Shown piece after piece: positions 37,301 to 45,121 of a stretch of 64,000 nucleotides of DNA (position 1 is its first letter; every line of letters begins with the position of its first letter). Source of the DNA: Azospirillaceae bacterium (GTDB lineage Bacteria > Pseudomonadota > Alphaproteobacteria > Azospirillales > Azospirillaceae). Position numbers and translations under genes: made by a program. The notes below the pieces were generated by a model. It was given only the letters and a program-made list of their open reading frames with translations, had not been told where the DNA came from and ran no database searches. The stretch spans positions 1-64,000 of the forward strand of contig DASQNC010000002.1 of assembly GCA_035645145.1 (NCBI GenBank). Direction: 5' to 3'.

Positions 37301-39111
37301 CGGATCTGGTGCTGCCGCGCTTTCTGGCGCCCGGCGACACGGCGCGGGTCCAGTTGAACCTGCGCAATGTGTCGGGGCCGGTCGGCGACTACACGGTGTC
37401 GCTCGAAGCGGCGGACGGGCTGACGGTTGCGGACGGCCGGATCCGGGTGGTGGGTCTGACCCGGGGCAAGCAGGTTGCGGTCACCCGGGAGCTGCAGGCC
37501 GGTCAAGCCGGTGCCGGCGACCTGCGCCTGATGGTGACGGCACCCGATGGATCGGTGCTCGAGCGCCGTTACACGCTTCCGGTCCGTCCGCCGGAGCCGA
37601 CGGTGCTGCGCCGCGCCGCCGGCCGCCTGCAGCCCGACCAGCGCTTCACCCCGACCGCCGAGTTGGCCGAAGGCTTGCGCCCGGAAACGGTGAGCATGGC
37701 GGCTTCGGTCGGTCCGGGTCCGCTGTTGGGGCTTCCCGGTGTGTTGGCCGATCTCGACCGGTACGCTTACGGCGCTGCGGACCAAGTGGGTGCGCGCGCG
37801 CTGCCGTTGATGGGAATGCTCGACACCGCCGCGGAATTGGGATTGGGCACCGAGCCGCAGTTGCGGGAACGGGTGCAGCGCTCGGTCGACCGGCTGGCCG
37901 GCCTCCAGCGTCCGGACGGCGCCTTCGCCCTGTGGTCGCCCCGTGGGCCGGCCGAACGTTGGCTCACCGCGTTTGCCGTGGACGTCCTCGGTCGGGCGCG
38001 GCAGTCCGGTTACCAAGTGTCGGAAGCGGCGATCCGCCAGGGCCAGGAATGGCTGACCCGTATGCTGGACAACAGTTGGGTCGAGCCGACCGAGGTGCCC
38101 GCCCGCGCCTATGCCTACTATGTGCTGGCCCGGTCCAAGGCGATCGAGGCCCCGCCCGTGCGGTTCTTCGCCGAAACCTACGGTCAGCAGTTGCAGACCG
38201 ACCTCGCCCGCGCCCAGGTGGCGGCCGCCTTTGCCCATCTGGGCGATGCACGGCGGGCACAGCAGTTCGCCGAACAGATCCAGCTGCGCCGGACCGCCGT
38301 GTACGGCGTCCGGGATTACGGCTCGACCCTGCGCGATGTGGCCGCGGCCTATGTGGTCCTGGCGGAAAGCAACGCCCTCCCGGCGGACCGCCTGACCCGG
38401 CTGGCCGAGCAGTTGGCGGCGCTTGCCGGCGAGACACCGGTCTACAGCGCGCAGGAGGCCGGTTGGCTGCTGCGGGCGGCCCGGCTGGTGGCCGAACGCG
38501 GGGGTGAGATGCAGCTTGCGGTCAACGACCAGCCCGCGACGGTTTTGAACCGTCCCCTCTATCGGCGGCTCGACCCGTCGGCCCCGGCGCTCGACGTGGT
38601 GAACGCGGGGCAGCAAACCCTCAACCAGATGGTCACCGTCGTCGGTGTGCCGCAGGACCCGCTGTCCGCGGACCGCAACGGCATGGCGGTCGAGCGCCGG
38701 ATCCTGGACATGACCGGCAAGCCCGCCGACCTGTCGAAGGTGAAGCGGAACGACCTGCTGGTGGTTGTGCTGGAAGGAAGCGGCAACGAGGGTGAGGTGC
38801 ACCAGGCCCTGATCGTCGACCGTTTGCCCGCCGGTTTCGAGGTCGAGGCGGTGCGGGTCGCGGGCAGCGCGCAACTCGGGGGTCTGTCCTGGTTGGGCGA
38901 ATTGAGCGAGGCCCAGCATGTCGACTACCGGGACGACCGTTTCGTTGCCGCGGTCGAGCTGGGGCCGCTTTCGCCGACCTTCCGGCTGGTCTACGTGGTG
39001 CGGGCCGTGACGTCCGGCGACTATGCGCTGCCGGCGACCCAGCTCGAAGACGCATGGCGTCCGACGCTGTTCGCCCGCGGCACGCCGGGCCGCGTCAGAA
39101 TCGTCGACTGA
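34342..39111 (+). CDS. Alpha-2-macroglobulin homologue lacking the thioester cysteine
   Basis: 1589 residues. Signal peptide with cleavage likely after VALA; the mature protein is periplasmic. MG-like beta domains fill the first ~1080 residues, including RGTYRPGETAHLTVLLRD, YKPGQSAWVYV and the A2M-domain LFSGVVRVGDDGMARIPLDLPDFDG. The helical thioester domain begins near residue 1130, but the usual CxEQ reads GAADQ (within YGAADQ, 1143-1148), so no thioester can form. This resembles E. coli YfaS more than YfhM. No pbpC gene is adjacent. Probable role: protease trapping or envelope protection. Confidence 0.9.
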   Translation: MTRPFWLALAAGVCLTSVALAQDASFEITAREVVAERDRPQACFSFSERLLRPGLVRYGRYVQVEPAVPVETVVRDRSLCIEGLAHGTTYKLTLKEGLPSASGRALAQPVEETVEVPNRQPALAFRGTGYVLSQIGPEGLPLRSVNVAKARLQILRIKDRNLVERIYFGRLSQSMSEYDIGELIDKSAEQVWQGEMAIEGGRNVPAVTPFPIEAVLGGLEPGVYIAVAANAETPNQGWQGRASQWFIVSDLGLTTFEGGDGLLVFARSIASGEPLANAELRLLARSGRELGKAETGPDGTARFDSTAVGGAGDAAPQALFAHGPSGAFSFLDMGQPAFDLTRRGGDGREAPGARDAYVFADRGTYRPGETAHLTVLLRDADAKAVPGQTLTLRLVRPDGQEVLRREVPDAGAGGHAVSLTLPATAMPGRWTVAVHVDPARPPVGHVGLAVDDVAPALLELALTPGNATPGSGPAAGQADARPTLQPGAGLPLDIEARHIHGAAGSGLPGELSMLLRPAETPFPQFAGFQFGLVQEEPEPRRQDLPGFTTDARGRARVQIALDGRPETSRPLEAVLRAVVYDVGGRPAGRELVLPVRSHPVFIGIRPRFDGDGVPDGATAGFDVIAVSPDGARVALPALRYEVFEEAFEFSWFEAGGRWDYKRVVTDRRVGGGDLAVAADAPAVVEQTVAAGRYRIEVFDPQTGAATSVRFAAGWWAQPLPSDKPDQVDVVAMMPAYKPGQSAWVYVRPPYQSQVLLALADRNVRQVLTRQMGPEGGFFEIPVSEDWMPGINVVATAFAVGEPSARAIPRRAIGMGWIGLDPAPRVLSVGIDAPAQVRPRARADVSVRVDGAEPGATVMATLTAVDGAALGTSGETAPEPVDHFLGRRRLGVEIRDLYGRLVEPAETRTRTRAAGGRARPAVAPTARRQGTIISLFSGVVRVGDDGMARIPLDLPDFDGRLHLMAMAWSGDKVGQAETSIEVRDPVVADLVLPRFLAPGDTARVQLNLRNVSGPVGDYTVSLEAADGLTVADGRIRVVGLTRGKQVAVTRELQAGQAGAGDLRLMVTAPDGSVLERRYTLPVRPPEPTVLRRAAGRLQPDQRFTPTAELAEGLRPETVSMAASVGPGPLLGLPGVLADLDRYAYGAADQVGARALPLMGMLDTAAELGLGTEPQLRERVQRSVDRLAGLQRPDGAFALWSPRGPAERWLTAFAVDVLGRARQSGYQVSEAAIRQGQEWLTRMLDNSWVEPTEVPARAYAYYVLARSKAIEAPPVRFFAETYGQQLQTDLARAQVAAAFAHLGDARRAQQFAEQIQLRRTAVYGVRDYGSTLRDVAAAYVVLAESNALPADRLTRLAEQLAALAGETPVYSAQEAGWLLRAARLVAERGGEMQLAVNDQPATVLNRPLYRRLDPSAPALDVVNAGQQTLNQMVTVVGVPQDPLSADRNGMAVERRILDMTGKPADLSKVKRNDLLVVVLEGSGNEGEVHQALIVDRLPAGFEVEAVRVAGSAQLGGLSWLGELSEAQHVDYRDDRFVAAVELGPLSPTFRLVYVVRAVTSGDYALPATQLEDAWRPTLFARGTPGRVRIVD

Positions 39112-39286
39112 GCGGTGGGGGGCGGGCCGGGACGGCCCGCCGCGCGCGCGTGATCCCCGCCGCCATCGCCGCGCCGGCAGCGACGGTTCCGGCATGGAAG
39201 GCCGGTCCGTCGCCCACGGTGAGCGTGCCGACAAGGACGAGGGCTAGGACGCAGAGCCCCACGGCCACGATCGCACGGTCGGTCAT
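39095..39286 (-). CDS. Small hypothetical membrane protein
   Basis: 63 residues, two short hydrophobic segments (IVAVGLCVLALVLVG; FHAGTVAAGAAMAAGI) and an Arg/Pro-rich tail. Supported by AAGGGGA 8 nt before ATG 39286 on the minus strand. The 3' end overlaps the end of the alpha-2-macroglobulin gene by 17 bp in convergent orientation. Not recognised; it could be a chance frame. Confidence 0.4.
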   Translation of the reverse strand: MTDRAIVAVGLCVLALVLVGTLTVGDGPAFHAGTVAAGAAMAAGITRARRAVPARPPPLSRRF

Positions 39287-39412
39287 TGCGGCATTCCCCT
39301 TGCCGGGCAGCGGATGCCGTCAGAATGGCGCAGCCGCCGGCCGTGGACCGCGTGGCAGCCTGTCGCCGTGCCAGCCTGCCGCAGCGCGTGGCCGTCCTGC
39401 CGGGGTCGGATG

Positions 39413-39721
39413 TCAGATCAGGGCAAGCCAGGTGGCTTCGCGGCCCTTGTCCGTCCCGGCGACGCGCATACGGACGCGCTGACCCGGCCGCAACTGCATC
39501 AGTCCGCAGCGGCGCAGCATGCTTTTGTGGACGAAGACGTCCTTGCCGCCGTCGTCCGCCGTGACGAAGCCGAAACCCTTGTCCGTCTTGAACCACTTCA
39601 CATTGCCCGACAACTCGGCGGCCGGGCTCGGCGCAGCCGCGTGGACGGGGCCGGATACGAGGTCGTCGCAGCCCGGGTCGTCCGGATGGGGCGGGTCATC
39701 CTGTGGAGTCGGGGCGGACAC
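39413..39721 (-). CDS. Cold-shock domain protein with N-terminal extension
   Basis: 102 residues. One cold-shock domain begins at SGNVKWFKTDKGFGFVTAD, with RNP1 (KGFGFV) and RNP2 (DVFVHK), then the LRPGQRVRMRV strand. A Pro/Asp-rich segment of about 33 residues precedes the domain, whereas standard CspA proteins start at it. GTG 39721 is supported by GGGAG 7 nt upstream. RNA/ssDNA chaperone, likely. Divergent from fadD. Confidence 0.85.
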   Translation of the reverse strand: MSAPTPQDDPPHPDDPGCDDLVSGPVHAAAPSPAAELSGNVKWFKTDKGFGFVTADDGGKDVFVHKSMLRRCGLMQLRPGQRVRMRVAGTDKGREATWLALI

Positions 39722-39904
39722 GCATGGGCTCCCGGTCGTCGGGGGTCGGGGCGGCCGAATCCACACCTTTGTTCCACGCCTGTGCAAATGATTTTCGCGT
39801 CATGGTATTTTTTGCGCACTGGAACCCTGGATCCTGTCGCTGTATCTCGAAGTGGAAAAGAAAGCCGGCCAAGCACCGGGCCGCGCATAAGGGGAGGTCC
39901 GTCG

Positions 39905-41608
39905 ATGACTGCGTTCGCAACACCTCAGGCCGCCGACCCGATTTGGCTGAAGACCTACCCGGCCGGCCTGGATTGGAGGGCCGAGATCCCGGTGCGTCCG
40001 GCAACCGATCTGCTGGACGAAACCGTCCGGGCCTATGGCGACCGCCCGTTCCTGGACTTCCTGGGCAAGAAGTACCGGTACCGTGAAATTGCCGGGCTGG
40101 TGGACCGTTTCGCGACGGGCCTGCAGCGCATCGGCCTGCGCAAGGGCGACAAGGTCGGCCTGTTCCTGCCGAACACCCCCTACTACGTGATCGCCTATTT
40201 CGGCATCCTGCGGGCCGGCGGCATCGTCGTGAACTTCAACCCGCTCTACGCCGACCGCGAGGTCAAGCACCAGATCGACGACGCGCAGGCGAAGATCATG
40301 GTGACGCTCGACCTCGACGTGGTGCTGGGCAAGCTCCAGCGCATGCTGGGTCAGACGGTGCTGGAGAAGATCATCGTCTGCCCCATGGCCCATGTGCTGC
40401 CGTTCCCCAAGAACCTGCTGTTCCCCCTGGTCAAGCGCAAGGAGTTGGGCTCCGTTCCCAACGACGGCCGCCACCTGTCCTTCAAGGACATCATCGCCAA
40501 TGACGGCAAGCCGGCGAAGGTGGCCATCGACCCGGGCGAGGATGTGGCGGTGCTGCAGTACACCGGCGGCACCACCGGCCTGCCCAAGGGGGCCATGCTG
40601 ACCCACGCCAACATCTATGCCAACACCGTCCAGTGCACGGACTGGTTCCCGGGTGCACGGCTGGGCGAGGAGCGGATGCTGGGCGTGCTGCCCTTCTTCC
40701 ACGTCTTCGCCATGACGGCGGTGATGAACCTGTCCATCCGCCTGGGGGCGGAGATCATCATGTTGCCCAGGTTCGAGTTGGATACCGTGATGGAGACCAT
40801 CGCGGGCAAGAAGCCGACGCTGTTTCCCGCGGTGCCGACCATCTACACGGCGATCCTCAATCATCCCAAGTGCGCGCAGTACGACCTGTCGTCGATCCGC
40901 ATGTGCCTTTCGGGGGGCGCGCCGCTGCCGGTCGAGACCAAGAACGCGTTCGAAAAGAACACCGGTTGCCGGCTGGTGGAGGGCTACGGCCTGTCGGAAG
41001 CGTCGCCCGTGACGAACTGCAACCCCATCGACGGGGTGAACAAGACCGGGTCCATCGGCCTGCCGTTGCCCGGGACAAGCGTTGAAATCGTGAGCCTGGA
41101 GGACGGTGTCACGGTGCTGCCGCCGGGCGAGCGGGGCGAGTTGTGCGTGCGCGGGCCGCAGGTCATGAAGGGCTATTGGAACAAGCCCGAGGAAACCGAG
41201 CGGACGCTGCGCAACGGGCGCCTGCATACCGGCGATGTCGCCTACATGGACGAGGACGGCTACGTCTTCATCGTCGACCGGATCAAGGACATGATCCTGT
41301 GCTCCGGCTACAACGTGTATCCGCGCAATGTGGAAGAAGCGATCCTGCAGCACCCGTCCGTGGCCGAGGTCATTGTGGGCGGGATCCCCGACGAGTACCG
41401 CGGCCAGACGGTGAAGGCCTGGGTCCGGTTGAAGGAGGGCGCGGCCCTGACCCAGAATGAGCTGATCGCCTTTCTCGAGGACAGGCTTTCGAAGATCGAG
41501 CAGCCGAAGTTTGTGGAATTCCGCAGCGAACTGCCCAAGACCCTCATTGGCAAGCTCGACCGCAAGGCCCTCTTGCAGGAGGAAGCCGCCAAGTCGGGCA
41601 AGGCGTAA
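39905..41608 (+). CDS. fadD: Long-chain fatty acid--CoA ligase
   Basis: 567 residues of the ANL superfamily; activates fatty acids via an acyl-AMP. Motifs: A3 P-loop YTGGTTGLPKGAMLTH, A5 GYGLSEASPVT, A7-A8 LHTGDVAYMDEDGYVFIVDR and IKDMILCSGYNVYP, and the catalytic lysine in TLIGKLDRKAL near the C-terminus. ATG 39905 has AAGGGGAGG about 8 nt upstream. It is separated from the beta-oxidation operon by the MscS gene but feeds the same pathway. Confidence 0.93.
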   Translation: MTAFATPQAADPIWLKTYPAGLDWRAEIPVRPATDLLDETVRAYGDRPFLDFLGKKYRYREIAGLVDRFATGLQRIGLRKGDKVGLFLPNTPYYVIAYFGILRAGGIVVNFNPLYADREVKHQIDDAQAKIMVTLDLDVVLGKLQRMLGQTVLEKIIVCPMAHVLPFPKNLLFPLVKRKELGSVPNDGRHLSFKDIIANDGKPAKVAIDPGEDVAVLQYTGGTTGLPKGAMLTHANIYANTVQCTDWFPGARLGEERMLGVLPFFHVFAMTAVMNLSIRLGAEIIMLPRFELDTVMETIAGKKPTLFPAVPTIYTAILNHPKCAQYDLSSIRMCLSGGAPLPVETKNAFEKNTGCRLVEGYGLSEASPVTNCNPIDGVNKTGSIGLPLPGTSVEIVSLEDGVTVLPPGERGELCVRGPQVMKGYWNKPEETERTLRNGRLHTGDVAYMDEDGYVFIVDRIKDMILCSGYNVYPRNVEEAILQHPSVAEVIVGGIPDEYRGQTVKAWVRLKEGAALTQNELIAFLEDRLSKIEQPKFVEFRSELPKTLIGKLDRKALLQEEAAKSGKA

Positions 41609-41617
41609 GGCATCGTG

Positions 41618-41648
41618 GCGGGGTGGCCGGAACCGCGCGCCGCCCCGC
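41618..41648 (+). terminator. Hairpin after fadD
   Basis: 10-bp stem (41618-41627 with 41639-41648, one G-T wobble) and 11-nt loop, 10 nt past the fadD stop; no T-tract. Confidence 0.45.
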
Positions 41649-41700
41649 TGTCCAACTGCTCCCAGGGGGTGCAGGGCGGGTGCGGTAGGACCTGCCTAGC

Positions 41701-41729
41701 TTGTGAAATCCGCCCGGTTCTGCTAGTTT
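41701..41729 (+). promoter_or_regulatory. Candidate promoter before the small gene at 41819
   Basis: TTGTGA (41701-41706), 17-nt spacer, TAGTTT (41724-41729) in a locally AT-richer stretch, 90 nt before ATG 41819. The leader contains GTGGGTG / CACCCAC arms (about 41746 and 41790) that could pair. Confidence 0.4.
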
Positions 41730-41818
41730 CAATCGTTAGAAGGTGTGGGTGTTTGTCCGCACCACGGGATCTCCGGCCCTAAAGGGTGTCACCCACGGGC
41801 TTGGCAAGCGAGGCAACC

Positions 41819-42013
41819 ATGTCGGGTCTCATCGTGCATCCGGTGCAGGCGGCCTTGGACGAAATCCGGGCGCGCGCGAATGCGCAAATGAACGCCACGC
41901 GGGAGGCCATTCGTTCCAACGACGCCGTGGTCCAGCAGGGCCAAAATCTCTTCCAATCCATGAAGAAGAACATGCAACATTCGCTGACGGCGAAGGTTGA
42001 CCTTCTGGCCTGA
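41819..42013 (+). CDS. Small hypothetical helical protein
   Basis: 64 residues, hydrophilic, no membrane segment; predicted helical with many Gln, Asn and Ala (MSGLIVHPVQAALDEIRARA; later DAVVQQGQNLFQSMKKNMQ). GAGG stands 5 nt before the ATG. Not recognised. It has its own candidate promoter and a 200-nt leader, and lies between fadD and the MscS gene. Confidence 0.6.
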   Translation: MSGLIVHPVQAALDEIRARANAQMNATREAIRSNDAVVQQGQNLFQSMKKNMQHSLTAKVDLLA

Positions 42014-42151
42014 CTGGGCGGCGTTGATCGGCCGAATGGACCGTTTGTCAGGGCCCTGCCGGTAAACCCCGTCGTTCCCGGATCGTGAACCAAGCTGGAC
42101 CGAGCCTGTTGGCTCCGGCGATCTTTGCCGTGATGCCCAGAGGCTTGGTTC

Positions 42152-43243
42152 ATGAGTTCCGATTTTGGCCTGCCACCCTGGCTGGTTTCCGCGATCATTC
42201 TCCTGATTGCGCTCGCCGCCGGTCTGCTGGCCCATGGCGCCGTGACGGCCGTGATCAGGGAAGTCCTCACCCGCCACCCCGCACCCGTATTGCGCCCCCT
42301 GCTGCATCGTCTTGATGCACCGGCACGGGCCGTGTTCATGCCCGCCGCGGCCCTGGCCGCCCTGCCATCGGCGAGCTTGAGCCCCCGCATCGAAGACAGC
42401 GTGGTCCGGGTTTTGGGCGTCTGGCTGGTGGCGGCGCTGGGCTGGACGCTGGTGCGGGCGACGGACGCGATCTTCGACGCCTATCTCCACCGCGGCCAGC
42501 CGGACACCGCCGACATTGATGTCCGGCGTCGGCGCACGCGCTTGGCGGTGTTCCGCCAGTTCGCGATGGCCGGCATCGTCCTTGTCACGATGGGGCTGGT
42601 CCTGACCGCCATTCCGGCCGTGCGGAACATCGGCCTGTCGCTGTTCGCATCCGCGGGCGTGGCGGGCCTGGTGGTCGGCATGGCGGCGCGGCCGGCCGTG
42701 GCGAACTTCATCGCCGGCCTCCAGATCGCCATGACACAGCCCATCCGGATCGGGGACGCGGTGCTGGTCGAGGGGGAGTTCGGCTTCATCGAGGACATCG
42801 GCGCAGCCTTCGTCGTCCTCCGGACCTGGGATCAGCGCCGGATGGTGGTGCCGCTGGCCTATTTCCTGGAGAAGCCGTTCCAGAACTGGACCCGCCAAGC
42901 GCCGGAGCTGCTCGGCGAGGTCAAAATCCATACCGACTACGCGGTGCCGGTCGATGCGGTCCGGGCCCGCGTGCACGAGATCCTGAAGTCGTCGCCGCTT
43001 TGGGATGGCCGGGTCTGGGGTCTCCAGGTCTCGGACCTGAAGGAGCGGTCCGTGGAATTGCGCGCCCTGGTCAGCGCCCGCAACGCCGGCGATGCCTGGG
43101 ACCTGCGCTGCCATGTGCGCGAACAGCTGCTGAAGTTCCTGCGCGAGGAGTGCCCAGACTGTCTGCCGCGGGTTCATGTGGCATTCGACCGCGAGACCGG
43201 GGCGTTCGCGGGGCGGGCGGCGGAGGGGTGCCGGGCGGCGTGA
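42152..43243 (+). CDS. MscS-family mechanosensitive channel
   Basis: 363 residues. Four hydrophobic segments, the last (LFASAGVAGLVVGMAARPAVANFIAGL, about residues 165-191) being the Gly/Ala-rich pore helix TM3 and the start of the beta domain; QPIRIGDAVLVEGEFGFIEDI and NWTR(Q) complete the MscS signature, followed by the alpha/beta cage domain. It should release solutes on osmotic downshock. Stand-alone gene. Confidence 0.92.
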   Translation: MSSDFGLPPWLVSAIILLIALAAGLLAHGAVTAVIREVLTRHPAPVLRPLLHRLDAPARAVFMPAAALAALPSASLSPRIEDSVVRVLGVWLVAALGWTLVRATDAIFDAYLHRGQPDTADIDVRRRRTRLAVFRQFAMAGIVLVTMGLVLTAIPAVRNIGLSLFASAGVAGLVVGMAARPAVANFIAGLQIAMTQPIRIGDAVLVEGEFGFIEDIGAAFVVLRTWDQRRMVVPLAYFLEKPFQNWTRQAPELLGEVKIHTDYAVPVDAVRARVHEILKSSPLWDGRVWGLQVSDLKERSVELRALVSARNAGDAWDLRCHVREQLLKFLREECPDCLPRVHVAFDRETGAFAGRAAEGCRAA

Positions 43244-43354
43244 ACCGCCAAGGCGACCCGTGCCGATCCTGGTTTCCGGGTTGTGGCGCCCGGAACCTGC
43301 CCCACCGGCCGGGGCTTCGGAGTCCTCTTGTCAGGGCGGAGCGATGCCCTTACC

Positions 43355-43370
43355 TTTACGTAAACGTAAA
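43355..43370. promoter_or_regulatory. MerR-type operator dyad before the beta-oxidation operon
   Basis: A 16-bp element with arms TTTACGT (43355-43361) and ACGTAAA (43364-43370) separated by AA; perfectly complementary arms. It is 51 nt upstream of the merR-type gene, and dyads of this form are the expected targets for LiuR-like MerR regulators of acyl-CoA catabolism. Confidence 0.7.
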
Positions 43371-43421
43371 CAGGCTGCCCGCAGTCAAGACGGGCGCCGC
43401 CGGGGAGGGGATCGTCGAACC

Positions 43422-43850
43422 ATGCCGGATGCGGCGCAGGCGCGGACCTACACGATCGGCGAGCTGTCCCGTGAGCTCGGCCTGACGGCGCGCTCGATCC
43501 GCTTCTACGAGGACGAGGGGCTGCTCTCCCCCGGACGCGACGGCCAGAACCGTGTCTATACCCACGCCGACCGTGGGCGCCTGCTGCTGATCTGCCGGGG
43601 CAAGCGTCTTGGTTTCTCGCTCCGGGAGATCAAGGGATTCCTCGACCTGTACGAGGCCGATCCCGAACAGCGCGAGCAAATGCGTTTCCTGAAGGAGCGG
43701 TGCCGCGAGCGGATCGAGGCACTGGAAGGGCAACTTCGCGATGTGCAGCTGACGCTGGCCGAGCTGCGCGAGGTCGAACGCCAGATCGATGAACACCTGT
43801 CCCCCCGCGCCGCCCGGCCCCGGACGGTGTACCCGGAGGATGCCGCCTAG
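43422..43850 (+). CDS. MerR-family regulator (LiuR-like) of the beta-oxidation operon
   Basis: 142 residues. The MerR DNA-binding domain starts TYTIGELSRELGLTARSIRFYEDEGLLSP (residues 9-37), with wing NRVYTHADRGRLLLICRGKRLGFSLREIKGF, then a long coiled-coil dimer helix and a short tail with no metal-binding cysteines, which fits a regulator sensing acyl-CoA rather than metal. It heads an operon with fadA, fadB and an acyl-CoA dehydrogenase and has a dyad operator upstream. ATG 43422 fits the family N-terminus. Confidence 0.87.
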   Translation: MPDAAQARTYTIGELSRELGLTARSIRFYEDEGLLSPGRDGQNRVYTHADRGRLLLICRGKRLGFSLREIKGFLDLYEADPEQREQMRFLKERCRERIEALEGQLRDVQLTLAELREVERQIDEHLSPRAARPRTVYPEDAA

Positions 43851-43903
43851 GATCCGAACAACCGCCGCCCGAACCCCGGCGACCCAGCCAAGGAGCCAAA
43901 CGC

Positions 43904-45025
43904 ATGCGCAACGTCGTGATCGCGGGCTATGCCCGTTCCCCCTTCCACTTTGCGAACAAGGGGGCGCTGACCAAGGTCCGGCCGGACGACATGGTGGCGG
44001 CCGTCGTGAAGGCCCTGGTTGAACGCACGGGCGTCGATCCCGGCGACATCGAGGATCTGATCCTCGGCAATGCCTTCCCGGAAGGCGAGCAGGGCTTCAA
44101 CATGGCCCGGAACGTCGTCTTCCTGGCGGGCCTGCCCAAGTCGGTGGCCGGCACCACGGTCAACCGCTTCTGCGGCTCGTCCATGCAGTCGATCCACATG
44201 GCGGCCGGCGCCATCCAGTTGGGGGCCGGCGAGGCGTTCATCTGCGCGGGCGTGGAAAGCATGACCCGCATCCCGATGGGCGGCTTCAACCCGATGCCGA
44301 ACCCCACCCTCGCGACCAACACCGCCGCCTACATCTCGATGGGCCAGACGGCTGAGAATCTGGCGAGCCGCTACCAGATCACCCGCCAGGACCAGCAGGC
44401 GATGGCGGTCGACAGCCATCGCAAGGCCGCCGCCGCGCAGGCCGCCGGCAAGTTCGCCGACGAGATCGTCGCCATCGACGGCGTGACCGCCGACGGCTGC
44501 ATCCGCCCCGACACCACCCAGGAGGCCCTGTCCGGCCTGAAGCCGGCCTTCAGCACCGAAGGCACGGTGACCGCCGGCACCTCCTCGCCACTGACCGACG
44601 GCGCCTCGGCCACGCTCGTCACGTCCGAGGAGTACGCCAAGGCCCATGGCCTGAAAATCCTGGCGCGCATCCGCTCGGTCGCGGTTGCCGGCTGCGACGC
44701 CGAGATCATGGGCATCGGTCCGGTCCCGGCGACGCAGAAGGCGTTGCAGCGTGCCGGTCTGCAGGTCAAGGACATCGACATCGTCGAGCTGAACGAGGCC
44801 TTCGCCGCCCAGGCGTTGGCCTGTGTCCGCGATCTCGCGATCCCCATGGACAGGATCAACCTGGATGGCGGCGCGTTGGCGCTCGGCCATCCGCTGGGTG
44901 CCACCGGTGCCCGCATCACCGGCAAGGCGGCCGCGCTGCTCAAGCGCGAAGGCAAGCAGTTCGCACTGGCCACCCAGTGCATCGGCGGCGGCCAGGGTAT
45001 CGCCACCGTCCTCGAAGCGGTCTGA
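43904..45025 (+). CDS. fadA: Acetyl-CoA acyltransferase (3-ketoacyl-CoA thiolase)
   Basis: 373 residues. Thiolytic last step of beta-oxidation. The nucleophilic cysteine is C90 in VNRFCGSSMQ; the active-site His is H329 in ALALGHPLGATG and the second Cys is C359 in TQCIGGGQG. NEAFAAQAL is also standard. 53 nt downstream of the merR-type gene; a hairpin separates it from fadB. Confidence 0.94.
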   Translation: MRNVVIAGYARSPFHFANKGALTKVRPDDMVAAVVKALVERTGVDPGDIEDLILGNAFPEGEQGFNMARNVVFLAGLPKSVAGTTVNRFCGSSMQSIHMAAGAIQLGAGEAFICAGVESMTRIPMGGFNPMPNPTLATNTAAYISMGQTAENLASRYQITRQDQQAMAVDSHRKAAAAQAAGKFADEIVAIDGVTADGCIRPDTTQEALSGLKPAFSTEGTVTAGTSSPLTDGASATLVTSEEYAKAHGLKILARIRSVAVAGCDAEIMGIGPVPATQKALQRAGLQVKDIDIVELNEAFAAQALACVRDLAIPMDRINLDGGALALGHPLGATGARITGKAAALLKREGKQFALATQCIGGGQGIATVLEAV

Positions 45026-45033
45026 ACGGAAGC

Positions 45034-45060
45034 GGCCCGGCGGGACCATCCCGCCGGGCC
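45034..45060 (+). terminator. Intergenic hairpin between fadA and fadB
   Basis: 11-bp perfect stem (45034-45044 with 45050-45060) and 5-nt loop. No T-tract. Inside the operon, so it more likely tunes fadB expression or mRNA stability than ends transcription. Confidence 0.45.
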
Positions 45061-45121
45061 CCCAGCGGGCCCGCACCGGGTCCGGCAAGACCGAACACAG
45101 GAAATTCAGGGAGCGAAACCC

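Noticed and set aside
34414-39234. 1606-codon minus-strand open frame opposite the alpha-2-macroglobulin gene
   Set aside because: Shadow frame; its Arg/Gly/His-rich translation has no recognisable domain, whereas the plus strand encodes a complete family member with signal peptide.
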